A stretch of DNA of 64,000 nt from Paenibacillus sp. J5C2022 (GCF_025567625.1 NZ_JAOQJC010000020.1:1-64000); one strand, 5' to 3'. Shown: positions 41,010-50,785, counted from the stretch's first letter. The notes: generated from the sequence alone by a model not told the origin. Translations and numbers: made by a program.

Positions 41010-42407
41010 ATGGCAAAGAAAATGCCGGAAATGGAAGAATACAAATACGGATTTCGCGACGAGCACAAGGCGATATTCCAATCGGGCAAAGGCTTGACGG
41101 AAGAGGTCGTCCGCACGATCTCCAAGATGAAAGACGAGCCGGAATGGATGCTGGAATTCCGACTGAAGTCGCTTGAGCAATTCAACAAAATGCCGATGCC
41201 AACCTGGGGCGGCGATCTGAGCGAGCTTGACTTCAACGACATTCAATACTATGTCAAGCCTTCCGAGAAGCAAGGCAAGACATGGGAAGAGGTTCCTCAG
41301 GAAATCAAAGAAACGTTCGACAAGCTGGGCATTCCGGAAGCGGAGCAGAAATTCCTCGCCGGCGTATCGGCGCAATATGAATCCGAGGTTGTCTATCACA
41401 GCATGCAGGAGGATCTGGAGAAGCAAGGCGTTATCTTCACCGACACTGACACGGCGCTTCGCGAACATCCGGAGATCATGAAGGAATACTTCGGCACGGT
41501 TATTCCTCCGAACGACAACAAGTTCGCGGCATTGAACAGCGCTGTATGGTCCGGCGGAAGCTTCATCTACGTGCCGAAGGGCGTACAGTGCGAGATTCCG
41601 CTGCAAGCTTACTTCCGCATCAATTCCGAGAACATGGGCCAATTCGAGCGTACGCTGATCATCGCCGACGAAGGCAGCTCCGTGCATTACGTCGAGGGCT
41701 GTACGGCTCCGATCTACAGCACGAACTCTCTTCACAGCGCAGTGGTCGAGATTATTTGCCGGAAAGATTCCAAGGTTCGCTACACGACCATTCAAAACTG
41801 GGCGCCTAACATCTATAACCTGGTGACGAAGCGTGCGGTAGCGGATGAGAACGCATCGATGGATTGGGTGGACGGCAACATCGGCTCCAAGCTGACGATG
41901 AAATATCCCGCTGTCGTCCTGCGCGGACGGGGAGCGAAGGGCAATGTGTTGTCCATCGCCGTAGCGGGCAAAGGCCAGCATCAGGATGCGGGCGCGAAGA
42001 TGACGCATCTGGCGCCGGATACAAGCTCCACGATCATATCCAAATCGATCAGCAAGCATGGCGGCAAAGTATCGTATCGCGGCTTGGCTTCGTTCGGCCG
42101 TAATTCCGATGGAGCGAAGTCGAACATCAAGTGCGACACGCTCATTCTGGACAACGAGTCGACATCCGATACGATCCCGTACAATGAGATCTTCAACGAC
42201 AACATTATACTGGAGCATGAAGCGACGGTATCGAAAGTGTCGGAGGAGCAGCTATTCTATCTGATGAGCCGCGGCTTGTCGGAAGACGAAGCGACGCAGA
42301 TGATCGTCATGGGCTTCATCGAGCCGTTCACGAAGGAGTTGCCGATGGAGTATGCGGTAGAGATGAACCGTCTGATCAAGTTCGAGATGGAAGGGTCCAT
42401 CGGGTAA
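41010..42407 (+). CDS. sufB: Fe-S cluster assembly protein SufB
   Basis: 465 aa; ATG with AAGGAGAG upstream. Highly conserved blocks: [76 protein letters not shown], and DTIPYNEI near the C-terminus. It is the scaffold subunit on which the cluster forms with SufD and SufC. Last gene of the operon, followed by a terminator hairpin. Confidence 0.96.
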   Translation: MAKKMPEMEEYKYGFRDEHKAIFQSGKGLTEEVVRTISKMKDEPEWMLEFRLKSLEQFNKMPMPTWGGDLSELDFNDIQYYVKPSEKQGKTWEEVPQEIKETFDKLGIPEAEQKFLAGVSAQYESEVVYHSMQEDLEKQGVIFTDTDTALREHPEIMKEYFGTVIPPNDNKFAALNSAVWSGGSFIYVPKGVQCEIPLQAYFRINSENMGQFERTLIIADEGSSVHYVEGCTAPIYSTNSLHSAVVEIICRKDSKVRYTTIQNWAPNIYNLVTKRAVADENASMDWVDGNIGSKLTMKYPAVVLRGRGAKGNVLSIAVAGKGQHQDAGAKMTHLAPDTSSTIISKSISKHGGKVSYRGLASFGRNSDGAKSNIKCDTLILDNESTSDTIPYNEIFNDNIILEHEATVSKVSEEQLFYLMSRGLSEDEATQMIVMGFIEPFTKELPMEYAVEMNRLIKFEMEGSIG

Positions 42408-42423
42408 TCCGATATCAATCTAT

Positions 42424-42473
42424 AAGGGCTGCATGCGATCAAGTCAATGCCAAGACTTGTCGCTGCAGCCCTT
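42424..42473 (+). terminator. Terminator after sufB
   Basis: AAGGGCTGCA (42424-42433) pairs with TGCAGCCCTT (42464-42473), with inner stems GCGA/TCGC and CAAGTC/GACTTG. TCTCGTTGTTG follows. It lies between convergent genes and may serve both. Confidence 0.7.
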
Positions 42474-42491
42474 TCTCGTTGTTGTCAGCTG

Positions 42492-43556
42492 TTACATATA
42501 GACGTGTACGATCTCATACTCCCTCTCTTGCGTCAGATCGAGGAACGTATCGCCAATCTGAATGAGAGGCCGGAAGAAGTCGGTTGGATGCGTCATGACG
42601 ATAATGCCGTACTGATCGTTATTCAAGCGTACCTTCTTGCCGATGAAGTTGGGAATCATGTGCTTGATGAATGTATGAGTCGTGTGCGGGTCCAACTGCT
42701 CAAAACTGAGGCGATATAGCTCGCGAAGCACATAGAGCAAATCCCGTTCCTTCTGATAGACGCGTGCGGAAATCATAGCGCTGTAAATGTCAACGACGGC
42801 GATAATCATGGAAATGGGACCAATAGCATCGCCCTTCAGCCCGTGCGGGTAGCCGCTGCCGTCCATTCTCTCATGATGCTGCAGCGCCGCTTTCGCCAGC
42901 AGCTCATCCTGGAATGAGCTCATGATGATCTCATGGCCGTATACGGTATGCCGCTTGATTTCCTCGAATTCTTCTTCCGTCAGCTTCGCCGGCTTATTCA
43001 GGATGGACTCCGGGATGCGGCATTTGCCGATGTCGTGCAGGAAGCCGGCTTGACCGATCCGCGCCGCATCCTTCTGTGAATAACCCAGCCACGTAGCCAG
43101 GTAATAGGATAGCATACATACTTGTACGGAGTGCTGATAAGTATAGCTGCTGTGCGAGTTGAGAAGCAGCAGCATGGATACGACATCCCGTTCCAGTTGC
43201 AGGTTGTTCAGAAGCGGCTCCGTGACGGCCTTAACTTGCTGGTCGTCTACCGTGCCGCTTGCCAATGCCTGTTCGAATATTTGCTGAAAGGTATTGACAG
43301 CGTTTTCGTAAATAGGGCCTACAGTAGGAAGCCATTTAGGCGTTACAGTGGATTCCAATGTACGGTTTTTCTGATCGTCATCAGTCCCGGCTTCCCGGTC
43401 CGCTATTTCGACGAAGTCGATTTGATGCTGAAGCAATCGCGAAACTTCTTTTCTGTATAGTTTTGTACCCTTGGATAACACGTGCAATCCGTAATTGTTG
43501 AAGATGTCATTGATCAATTGGTCGCCGTCTATAATTTCTGTTACATGAATCCTCAA
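42492..43556 (-). CDS. HD-GYP domain protein, probable c-di-GMP phosphodiesterase
   Basis: 354 aa from TTG 43556, preceded by TTTGAGGTG about 6 nt upstream; an in-frame GTG at 43563-43565 lies inside that binding site. The TTG start gives MRIHVTEIIDGDQL, which aligns with MRLLPISQCVPGMRL of the paralogue at 48.3 kb. An N-terminal ~100-residue domain precedes the HD-GYP core: HSVQVCMLSYYL, FLHDIGKCRIPESIL (metal-binding HD), HHERMDGSGYPHGLKG (GYP motif), VVDIYSAM. A C-terminal small beta domain (KVRLNNDQYGIIVMTHP) follows. The enzyme family hydrolyses c-di-GMP to GMP. Confidence 0.88.
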   Translation of the reverse strand: MRIHVTEIIDGDQLINDIFNNYGLHVLSKGTKLYRKEVSRLLQHQIDFVEIADREAGTDDDQKNRTLESTVTPKWLPTVGPIYENAVNTFQQIFEQALASGTVDDQQVKAVTEPLLNNLQLERDVVSMLLLLNSHSSYTYQHSVQVCMLSYYLATWLGYSQKDAARIGQAGFLHDIGKCRIPESILNKPAKLTEEEFEEIKRHTVYGHEIIMSSFQDELLAKAALQHHERMDGSGYPHGLKGDAIGPISMIIAVVDIYSAMISARVYQKERDLLYVLRELYRLSFEQLDPHTTHTFIKHMIPNFIGKKVRLNNDQYGIIVMTHPTDFFRPLIQIGDTFLDLTQEREYEIVHVYM

Positions 43557-43678
43557 TAGAGACACCTCAAATATGGTTATTGGAAAACGCTGCGCTATTC
43601 ATATGTACCTGTGCATATATACATTCCATAGTAACAACCAAAGATAGTGATGGCAATATGAGGAAGTGATAATTGGTA

Positions 43679-44776
43679 CTAAATACCTAATAATTCAGAA
43701 TAAATCGATCTTGCCTTAGTCGAACAATCCGTCCCTTGTACGATAGCGCGTCCATCGTGAAACAACACGAAAGTAATGCCTTGCTCCAGCTGAACCTTCA
43801 GTACATAAGCATTTTGCCGCAGCGTGTGCGTCGGCGCCAGCTTGGCGGCTATTCCATCCAGATTCAGCTCGAGCGGCATCGGAGGAGCGACTTGTATGGC
43901 GTTCCTGCCGCATAAGACAGTTGACGGCTGGCCGGCCGTATCCCCGTTCAAGAAGGTGAACGATCTCTTGACGCAGCAGGGGCAGTCCGGAACCGGCGCT
44001 TCCGGTATCGTCAGCGGCATCCAGACATTATGCCACAGATCGACCTGCATGAGTGACCGGCTGATAGCCGAAGCACGTCCCGAGAGCAGCTTGATCGCCT
44101 CGGCCGCTTGGATAGAGCCGATCACATCGACAACAGGAGAGATGACGCCCGCCGTCTCGCAGGAATCCGATGTTCCCGTCAACGGTGGGTCGCGGAATAA
44201 GCAGCGGTAGCAGGGGGTGGTCGACGGGATAATGCTCATCGTCATGCCCGAGGCACCGACGGCACCTCCATAAATCCAGGGGATGGCATGCTTGACGCAG
44301 TAATCGTTCAACAGATAACGCGTCGAGAAGTTGTCCGTGCCGTCGAGGACGACATCAACGGAGGATAGCCATCGCTCCGTATTGTACGGGGACACGTCCG
44401 CAATAACGGGCTCAATAGCTACGGAGCTGTTCATCGCCCGCAATCTGGAGGCGGCAGCTTCCGCCTTGGGCAGACCATTGTCGGCATCTTGCTCTTTATA
44501 CAGCAACTGTCTCTGCAGATTGCTCCGCTCGACAATGTCCCGATCGATTATGCGTATGTAGCCGATACCGGCCCTGACCAGGTGCTGCGCGATGATACAG
44601 CCCAGCGCTCCCATGCCGACGACGGCCGCCCGCCCTGCCGACAGAGCAGCTTGTCCCTCCATGCCAATAGGCCGGAAGCGAATTTGACGGCTGTAGCGCG
44701 ACTCCGGACCAGGTGCCGCTGCAATCGACGATGGTTGCGGCTCATCCTGCTCATTCCATTCATTGTGTTTATTCAT
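43679..44776 (-). CDS. moeB: MoeB/ThiF-family adenylyltransferase of the moa cluster
   Basis: 365 aa from ATG 44776, chosen because GGTGGAG is 6-7 nt upstream; an in-frame GTG at 44788 falls in that site. E1-like fold: nucleotide loop GMGALGC, RSNLQRQ, LDGTDNFSTR, zinc cysteines CYRC and CPCC, and the Cys of SDSCETAGV that can form a persulfide link. A ~90-residue C-terminal extension has VLCGRNAIQ and VLFHDGRAIVQGTD but no rhodanese domain. It lies 17 bp after the moaD-moaE fusion, so activation of that MoaD C-terminus is the likely job. A second copy lies in the thiamine operon; cross-service is possible. Confidence 0.85.
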   Translation of the reverse strand: MNKHNEWNEQDEPQPSSIAAAPGPESRYSRQIRFRPIGMEGQAALSAGRAAVVGMGALGCIIAQHLVRAGIGYIRIIDRDIVERSNLQRQLLYKEQDADNGLPKAEAAASRLRAMNSSVAIEPVIADVSPYNTERWLSSVDVVLDGTDNFSTRYLLNDYCVKHAIPWIYGGAVGASGMTMSIIPSTTPCYRCLFRDPPLTGTSDSCETAGVISPVVDVIGSIQAAEAIKLLSGRASAISRSLMQVDLWHNVWMPLTIPEAPVPDCPCCVKRSFTFLNGDTAGQPSTVLCGRNAIQVAPPMPLELNLDGIAAKLAPTHTLRQNAYVLKVQLEQGITFVLFHDGRAIVQGTDCSTKARSIYSELLGI

Positions 44777-44793
44777 GGGCCGCTCCACCTTTC

Positions 44794-45567
44794 CTAGCTA
44801 TCTCCTGTCCGACTGCGTTCCGAAAGCTGAACCGGACTTGCAGGGTTCCACCGTTCCCCTTGATACCCTTTCCATTCCGAACCGTCCGCCCACACTTCCT
44901 TCTTCCATACAGGTACGATCTGCTTCAAGCGCTCAATGGCGTAACGGCTTGCTTCATAGCAATCGTTCCGGTGCGGGGTAGATACAGCGATAGCGACGCT
45001 TGTCTCAGCCAAGCCGACAGGGCCGATGCGATGTGTGATCGCGCAGTGTGAGCCGGGCCACTTGCCGTGCAATTCCTCGCCGATCTGCTTCATCATCGCG
45101 ATTGCCATCGGCTCGTAGGCCTCGTATTCCAGCAGCACTGTACGCTTGTCGCCGGTCCATTCCCGGGTTGTGCCGATGAATAGAAGAGTAGCGCCATGCT
45201 CTTTGGCAACGACTTTGCGAAGCACCTCATCGGCATGAATGGGATGAGACGTTATGGCGTATAGCTCCTCTCGTCCTCCCAAGTCCGCATTCGTTGCCGC
45301 CCGTTCTCCGGATTGTCCCCCGGATACGGGCGGAAGCAGCGCAAGCTCGTCTTGCCAATGCAGCAGCTCCTGATCAGGTGCATAGGCATGATTGCGGGCG
45401 ATGAACGACATGTTCACGAGTCCGGAATGCTCCGGATAAGCTTCGGCAATATATTGCTTTAGCCGGGCAGCATGCATTTCCCCGGCTTGCAATTCCAGCT
45501 TAATCACGCTGTCTCCCAGCCTCTCCGGCAAGCCTGCGAATAGTTTGACAGTCCACACGTAAGTCAC
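44794..45567 (-). CDS. MoaD-MoaE fusion (molybdopterin synthase, both subunits)
   Basis: 257 aa. GTG start with AAGGGAGG 8 nt upstream. Residues 1-84 are MoaD (VKLFAGLPERLGD ... ELALLPPVSGG), ending in the Gly83-Gly84 pair that normally is the free C-terminus carrying the thiocarboxylate. A ~15-residue linker leads into MoaE (ITSHPIHADEVLRKVV, GATLLFIGTTREWT, LEYEAYEPMA, HRIGPVGLAETSVAIAV, VPVWKKEVWADGSEW). Molybdopterin synthase converts cPMP to molybdopterin. For sulfur transfer the Gly-Gly must be freed or must act inside the chain; proteolytic cleavage is known for the mycobacterial MoaX fusion. Diverges from moaA. Confidence 0.88.
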   Translation of the reverse strand: MTYVWTVKLFAGLPERLGDSVIKLELQAGEMHAARLKQYIAEAYPEHSGLVNMSFIARNHAYAPDQELLHWQDELALLPPVSGGQSGERAATNADLGGREELYAITSHPIHADEVLRKVVAKEHGATLLFIGTTREWTGDKRTVLLEYEAYEPMAIAMMKQIGEELHGKWPGSHCAITHRIGPVGLAETSVAIAVSTPHRNDCYEASRYAIERLKQIVPVWKKEVWADGSEWKGYQGERWNPASPVQLSERSRTGDS

Positions 45568-45695
45568 GTGCCCAGCCTCCCTTCAGTGCGTTCAAGTATG
45601 TCTCTACATTACCATAAAGGCCGAAAAAATGTTATGATGCATTGTATAGTGAATAAGAAAATCCTCACCAATATAACGTGAAGGAAGTGAGCGGC

Positions 45696-46697
45696 ATGCA
45701 GGAGCTAACGGATCGATTCGGACGCGCTCATCATTATCTGCGCATATCGGTGACGGACCGATGCAACTTGCGGTGTCTGTATTGCATGCCGGAAGAAGGG
45801 GCGTCCTTCACGGAATCGGACAAATTGCTTTCGTATGACGACATTGAGAAGGTTGTCCGTGCGGGTGCGTCGCTTGGCATCCGCAAGCTGCGAATTACAG
45901 GAGGAGAGCCTCTGGTCAGGCCGCGGCTGGCGGAGCTTATCCAGCGGTTGTCCCGGATACCGGGCATAACGGATATCGCGATGACGACGAACGGGATATT
46001 TCTCGCCAAGGAAGCGCATGCCTTGAAGGCCGCCGGTCTGAACCGGGTCAATATAAGCCTTGATACGCTGGACCCCGCGAGATTTCGCCTGATCGCCAGA
46101 AGCGGCGGAATTCAGCGGGTGCTGGAAGGAATTGAATCGGCTTGCGATGCCGGATTTCACCCCGTTAAGCTGAACTGCGTCCTGCTTAAGGGCTTGAACG
46201 AGGATGAGATTGCCGCTTTCCTGGAGCTGGCTTACGAGAAGCCGCTTCATGTGCGATTCATTGAATACATGCCGATCGGGCATGCGGACGACGGGTGGAA
46301 GAAGCACTATTTGCCGCTACAGAAGGTGATGGACATTGCCCGGCAGCAAGGATATAGGTTGACGAGGGAGGACGGGGTGACAGGAAGCGGGCCTTCCGAG
46401 AATTGGCAGATGGAGGGGGCGCAGGGCTCATTCGGTCTCATCCATCCCGTCAGCGATCAATTCTGCCGGAGCTGCAACCGATTGCGGCTGACGGCAGACG
46501 GTCATCTGAAGCCATGCCTGTATTGGGTCGACGAATTGAATGTGAAGCAGGCGCTCGGCAGCGAAGAGGATATGAAGCAATTGTTCTATCGGGCGATGGC
46601 GATCAAGCCTGAGAATCACGAAATGGCCATGAAGCTGGCCGGCGAAGGGCAGTCGCATACGCCCACAAGCCGAAGAATGTCGCAAATAGGCGGCTAG
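45696..46697 (+). CDS. moaA: GTP 3',8-cyclase MoaA
   Basis: 333 aa from ATG 45696, with GAAGGAAGTGAG upstream; GTG 45678 is an alternative. Radical SAM motif CNLRCLYC (Cys23, 27, 30), then RITGGEPLVRP and NISLDTLDP. The second cluster site is FCRSCNRLRLTADGHLKPCL, and the C-terminus ends in Gly-Gly (MSQIGG), as expected for MoaA. It catalyses the first step of molybdenum-cofactor synthesis from GTP. Its partner MoaC is not in the window. Confidence 0.95.
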   Translation: MQELTDRFGRAHHYLRISVTDRCNLRCLYCMPEEGASFTESDKLLSYDDIEKVVRAGASLGIRKLRITGGEPLVRPRLAELIQRLSRIPGITDIAMTTNGIFLAKEAHALKAAGLNRVNISLDTLDPARFRLIARSGGIQRVLEGIESACDAGFHPVKLNCVLLKGLNEDEIAAFLELAYEKPLHVRFIEYMPIGHADDGWKKHYLPLQKVMDIARQQGYRLTREDGVTGSGPSENWQMEGAQGSFGLIHPVSDQFCRSCNRLRLTADGHLKPCLYWVDELNVKQALGSEEDMKQLFYRAMAIKPENHEMAMKLAGEGQSHTPTSRRMSQIGG

Positions 46698-46733
46698 CGG
46701 CCATTGGAATAGCGAAGGGGAGGCGAGCGCTTG

Positions 46734-48170
46734 ATGATGAACTCCGAGGCAGCATCCGTCGTGCTGCTGCACAGCAACGACATTCATAGCCGTCTCGAGA
46801 ATGCGGCACGGATCGCTTCCATTATAGATGAGGAACGGCAGCGACTGGGCGATGCCGCTGTTCTCGTGATAGATTGCGGGGATCACATGGATCGCGCGCG
46901 GCTGGAGACGGAAGGCAGCGACGGATTCGTGAATCGGAAGCTGCTGCAGGCAGCACGTTATGATCTGATAACGCTGGGCAATAATGAAGGGCTTACTTAT
47001 CGCATGGACGTGCTGGAGGAGCTTTACGGCGGGAATCCCGGCTTTCTCGTCGTATGTGCGAATATGCTGAAGTCAGATGACGGCAAGCGGCCGGACTGGC
47101 TGCTTCCAAGAGCGGTCATTGCCAAGCAGGGCAAGCGAATCGGAATTGTCGGAGCGACGGCCAATTTTTCAGCGTTCTATGAACTGCTTGGTTGGGAAGT
47201 CACCGAGCCTCTGGCGGCGATACGGGAGCAAGTCGCCAAGCTGAGGGAGGAGGCGGATATCGTAGTCGTTCTGTCCCATCTGGGCTTGTCGCGGGACAAG
47301 GAGATGGCGGCTTCGATTGAGGGCATTGATCTCATCCTGGGGGCGCATACCCATCATCTGCTGCATGAGGCGTTATACGTAGGAGAGACGGCGATCTGCG
47401 CTGCAGGGAAGTTCGGAGAGTATGCAGGCCGCGTCGAAATCGTATGGGGAAGCGGAGGCGAACGTCCCCAATTCAACGCATCGGTCATTCCGACTGCCGC
47501 ATATGAAGAGCAGCGTGAAGCGGCATCCATTATTAGCCAATACAGAGCTGTCGCCGAAAAGCGAATGAGCCGTGTCATTACTTTCCTGGCGGAACCGTTG
47601 CCCTTGTCGACGGATGTCGAATCGCCGCTCGGCAATCTGCTCGCTGCCGGTCTGCGGAGATGGACGGATGCGGAGATTGGCCTCGTGAATGCAGGCCAAC
47701 TGCTGGGCGGTCTTGCCCTGGGCGATGTAACGGCTGGCGAGCTGCATGCGTTATGCCCTTCGCCCATCAATCCTTGCCTGATGAAGATAAGGGGAGAGCA
47801 TCTGCGTACAGCGCTTGAACAGTCGCTTCTGCCGCAATATGCCGATAAGCACATTAAGGGCTTCGGCTTTCGGGGGGAAGTGCTGGGTACGCTGGCGGTA
47901 GACGGCGTTGCGATCACCTTTGACGGCAGCAAGCCTGATATGCAGAAGCTGATTCGCGTCGAGGTGAACGGGCAGCCGCTTTGCAACGAACGGCTGTATA
48001 CGGTCGGCACGATTGACATGTTCAGCTTCCGGATCGGTTATGAGACGCTCGCCGAAGCGGAGAGCTTTCAGTTTTATTTGCCGGAATTTCTAAGAGATGT
48101 GCTGGAGCACGAGCTTCTTCGTGAGGAGGCGCGGACGGATTGCCGTGCGCTTCGTTGGAAACCAGTATAG
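46734..48170 (+). CDS. YunD-type metallophosphatase / 5'-nucleotidase
   Basis: 478 aa from ATG 46734 with GGGGAGG about 10 nt upstream (TTG 46731 is possible). Metallophosphoesterase motifs: LLHSNDIHSR, VIDCGDHMDR, ITLGNNEG, VVLSHLG, LGAHTHH. The C-terminal 5'-nucleotidase domain has ESPLGNLLAAGLRRWTDAEIGLVNAGQL. No signal peptide, unlike secreted nucleotidases, so it is probably cytoplasmic like Bacillus YunD. The substrate is not determinable from sequence. It is 37 bp after moaA and probably co-transcribed with it. Confidence 0.85.
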   Translation: MMNSEAASVVLLHSNDIHSRLENAARIASIIDEERQRLGDAAVLVIDCGDHMDRARLETEGSDGFVNRKLLQAARYDLITLGNNEGLTYRMDVLEELYGGNPGFLVVCANMLKSDDGKRPDWLLPRAVIAKQGKRIGIVGATANFSAFYELLGWEVTEPLAAIREQVAKLREEADIVVVLSHLGLSRDKEMAASIEGIDLILGAHTHHLLHEALYVGETAICAAGKFGEYAGRVEIVWGSGGERPQFNASVIPTAAYEEQREAASIISQYRAVAEKRMSRVITFLAEPLPLSTDVESPLGNLLAAGLRRWTDAEIGLVNAGQLLGGLALGDVTAGELHALCPSPINPCLMKIRGEHLRTALEQSLLPQYADKHIKGFGFRGEVLGTLAVDGVAITFDGSKPDMQKLIRVEVNGQPLCNERLYTVGTIDMFSFRIGYETLAEAESFQFYLPEFLRDVLEHELLREEARTDCRALRWKPV

Positions 48171-48323
48171 AATAACCGAGCACGTGAAAGAAAATGACGG
48201 ACTTTGTCGAAAAATTAGGATTTAATGGTTGCGATTTTGTGCATTTTCACGTAAATTAACTATACGAGCTGGTTTTTCCGATAAACGTAGTATTAGAACT
48301 TAGGGCAAGGAAGGACCGAGAAA

Positions 48324-49442
48324 ATGCGATTGCTACCGATCTCGCAATGCGTACCTGGAATGAGGCTGGCCAAAAAAATATTCTCCGAGGACGGTGTCGT
48401 TCTTCTGGGGAATCATATGGAGCTTACAGCGAGGCTCATTACGCGTCTTGAGCAATGCGGTGTGCAATATGTATACATAGAAGACGCTCGAACGGAAGGC
48501 ATTATGCCGCCCTCGCTCATCTCGGAGGAGACTTTCCGCGAATCTGTGAAGGAGATCAAGACGAGGTTCCGGGAGATGATGGATCGCCCCAAGCGAAAGC
48601 GCGGGGTCGCTTTCCCGTACATCGCCCAGCCGTTCAAGGGCATGATGAATCGGATTATCGACGATTTGTCCGGCAACAGCGACGCGATGATTATGCTGAT
48701 TAATATGGGCACGGTTGATCATTATCTGTATCAGCATTCCTTGAACGTATGCGTCTACTCTACGTTGCTTGGGATGGCGAACGGCTATTCCCGCGAAGAG
48801 ACGATGACTCTGGGAATGGGAGCGCTCCTTCATGATATCGGCAAAACCCAAATATCCATGAATGTGCTCAAGAAGCCGGACTCGCTCACCAATGAAGAGT
48901 ATGAGAAGATGAAGCGGCATGCCATGATCGGCTTCGAATTGCTGAAGGATGAGCCGAATATGCCGCTGCTGGCGGCTCATTGCGCCTTGCAGCATCATGA
49001 ACGGCTGGATGGAAGCGGATATCCGCGCGGCTTGAAGGGAACGGATATCCATGATTATGCGAAGTGGATCGGTATTGTGGATTCCTATGATGCGATGACG
49101 ACAAGTCGCATCTATCGCGCCCCCATGCTGCCCCACGAAGCGATGGAACGGCTGTATGCCGGCTCCGGCATATTATATGAGCAGCATATGCTGCAGTTGT
49201 TCCGCGATAAGGTCGCCATCTATCCTATCGGCATCACCGTCAGGCTGGATACGGGGGAGAGCGGCGTTGTTGTCGATTTCAATCACAGCTATCCCCATCG
49301 GCCGATCGTCCGGATACTGACGAATGAAGCGGGCGAGGAGATATCCGTTCCTTATGAGATTGACTTGTCCAAGCAGCTGACGATTATGATCGTCGGGGTG
49401 AACGACGAAGGAGGCAGCGTTCAGCTTGTGTCGGGCATATGA
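48324..49442 (+). CDS. HD-GYP domain protein, paralogue of the 42.5-kb gene
   Basis: 372 aa; ATG with AAGGAAGGACC upstream. N-terminal ~100-residue domain (MRLLPISQCVPGMRLAKKI), then HSLNVCVYSTLLGMANGY, ALLHDIGKTQISMNVLKKP, HHERLDGSGYPRGLKG and VDSYDAMTTSRIYR. The C-terminal beta domain TVRLDTGESGVVVDFNHSYP resembles the same region of the paralogue. Catalytic HD and GYP residues are complete, so c-di-GMP phosphodiesterase activity is expected. Followed by its own terminator. Confidence 0.88.
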   Translation: MRLLPISQCVPGMRLAKKIFSEDGVVLLGNHMELTARLITRLEQCGVQYVYIEDARTEGIMPPSLISEETFRESVKEIKTRFREMMDRPKRKRGVAFPYIAQPFKGMMNRIIDDLSGNSDAMIMLINMGTVDHYLYQHSLNVCVYSTLLGMANGYSREETMTLGMGALLHDIGKTQISMNVLKKPDSLTNEEYEKMKRHAMIGFELLKDEPNMPLLAAHCALQHHERLDGSGYPRGLKGTDIHDYAKWIGIVDSYDAMTTSRIYRAPMLPHEAMERLYAGSGILYEQHMLQLFRDKVAIYPIGITVRLDTGESGVVVDFNHSYPHRPIVRILTNEAGEEISVPYEIDLSKQLTIMIVGVNDEGGSVQLVSGI

Positions 49443-49480
49443 GTTGTACACAGTTGCTGATCAATAAGATAATGGACCGG

Positions 49481-49521
49481 GAAGTCTCCGATAGCCGCCG
49501 CAAGGCGGAATTGGAGGCTTC
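49481..49521 (+). terminator. Terminator of the second HD-GYP gene
   Basis: GAAGTCTCC (49481-49489) pairs with GGAGGCTTC (49513-49521) with one G-U pair. An inner CCGCC-GCAA-GGCGG stem-loop stabilises it. TGTTTGCTT follows. Confidence 0.75.
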
Positions 49522-49606
49522 TGTTTGCTTATATCGGCCATTGACATTACAATAAAAGATGCGCCTGATGAGCGCTAGAAGAACAAGAAGTAAGGTGCTG
49601 AATTCA

Positions 49607-50749
49607 ATGAAAGTATTGCAAAAGCAACAAATAGATGACGCTTCGATTATGCCGCTGTCACCGGACTACGATCCCTGGGACCCCATCCGATCGCTTCCGA
49701 AATTCGGCGAACACCGGCTGACAAGCGTGGAGATGACCGTATCCAATCTCTGCAACATGCGTTGCGAGCACTGCGCGGTCGGAGATACACTGGTCCTGAA
49801 GGAACCGGAGAAGGTGCCGCTGGAGCTGATGCTGCAACGGCTGGATGAAGTCGAGGCGCTGGAGACGATCAGCATTACGGGCGGAGAGCCATCCTTCTCG
49901 GACAAGACAGTGAAAGAGTATATGGTGCCTCTGCTCCAATATGCCCGCAAGCGGGGCATTCGCTCGCAAATTAATTCCAATGTCACCTTGCCTTATAGCC
50001 GATATGAGCAATTAGCCCCCTATCTGGACGTCATGCACATCTCATTCAATTATACGTCTGCGGAACAATTCCACGCGATCGGCTTCGCGAAGGCCGGTCA
50101 TGAGGTGCCTCTGAAGGCTGCGGCCAAATTGTACGAGACGATGATCGACAACGCGAGAAGGCTTAGCGAGGCAGGCGTGCTCGTCTCGGCAGAATCCATG
50201 ATCAACTACCGCACTCACCGGAACATTCACGAAATTCACCAACTGATTGTCGAGATGGGCTGCACCAGGCATGAGGTGCATCCCATGTATCCCAGCTCGT
50301 TCGCGAAGGATCTGCCGATCATCACCAGGGATGAAATGCTGGACGCTATCGCGCTGCTGCTGAAGCATCGGGACCCGTCGGTATGGATGCTGTTCGGAAC
50401 GTTGCCGTTCTACCATTGCAGCGAGAACGAGACGGAGCGCGCCTTGCTGAAGCGCATTGCAGGGGAGCCGAACGTCACGGTAAGGAACGATCCCGACGGG
50501 CGGAACCGTCTTAACGTCAATTTGTTTACGGGAGAGGTGTTCGTAACTGACTTCTCCGACGTGCCTTCCTTCGGCAACATGAAGCAGGAGAAGCTGGACG
50601 ATCTGTTCAAGCGATGGCTGTCTCATCCCCTTGCAAGAAGCGTGAACTGCCATTGCCCCGCCGCCTCGTGCTGCGGTCCCAATCTGCTGGTGAAGGACAT
50701 GTACTATAAGAATGTCAATTTTCTAAAGAGAAAGGCAATAATAGAGTAG
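49607..50749 (+). CDS. yfkAB: Radical SAM protein YfkAB (CxCxxxxC type)
   Basis: 380 aa from ATG 49607, chosen because TAAGGTG lies ~9 nt upstream; in-frame ATG 49559 has no binding site. The radical SAM motif CNMRCEHC follows EMTVSNL. ITGGEPSFSDKTV is the SAM-binding GGE motif. The C-terminus has CHCPAASCCG, i.e. the CxCxxxxC motif that defines YfkAB. The family is conserved in Bacillales with unknown substrate; in B. subtilis the gene is sometimes split as yfkA/yfkB. Followed by ytvI after 36 bp. Confidence 0.88.
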   Translation: MKVLQKQQIDDASIMPLSPDYDPWDPIRSLPKFGEHRLTSVEMTVSNLCNMRCEHCAVGDTLVLKEPEKVPLELMLQRLDEVEALETISITGGEPSFSDKTVKEYMVPLLQYARKRGIRSQINSNVTLPYSRYEQLAPYLDVMHISFNYTSAEQFHAIGFAKAGHEVPLKAAAKLYETMIDNARRLSEAGVLVSAESMINYRTHRNIHEIHQLIVEMGCTRHEVHPMYPSSFAKDLPIITRDEMLDAIALLLKHRDPSVWMLFGTLPFYHCSENETERALLKRIAGEPNVTVRNDPDGRNRLNVNLFTGEVFVTDFSDVPSFGNMKQEKLDDLFKRWLSHPLARSVNCHCPAASCCGPNLLVKDMYYKNVNFLKRKAIIE

Positions 50750-50785
50750 TCCTGACATACACTTGGACTAGAGGAGGGAACTGGA

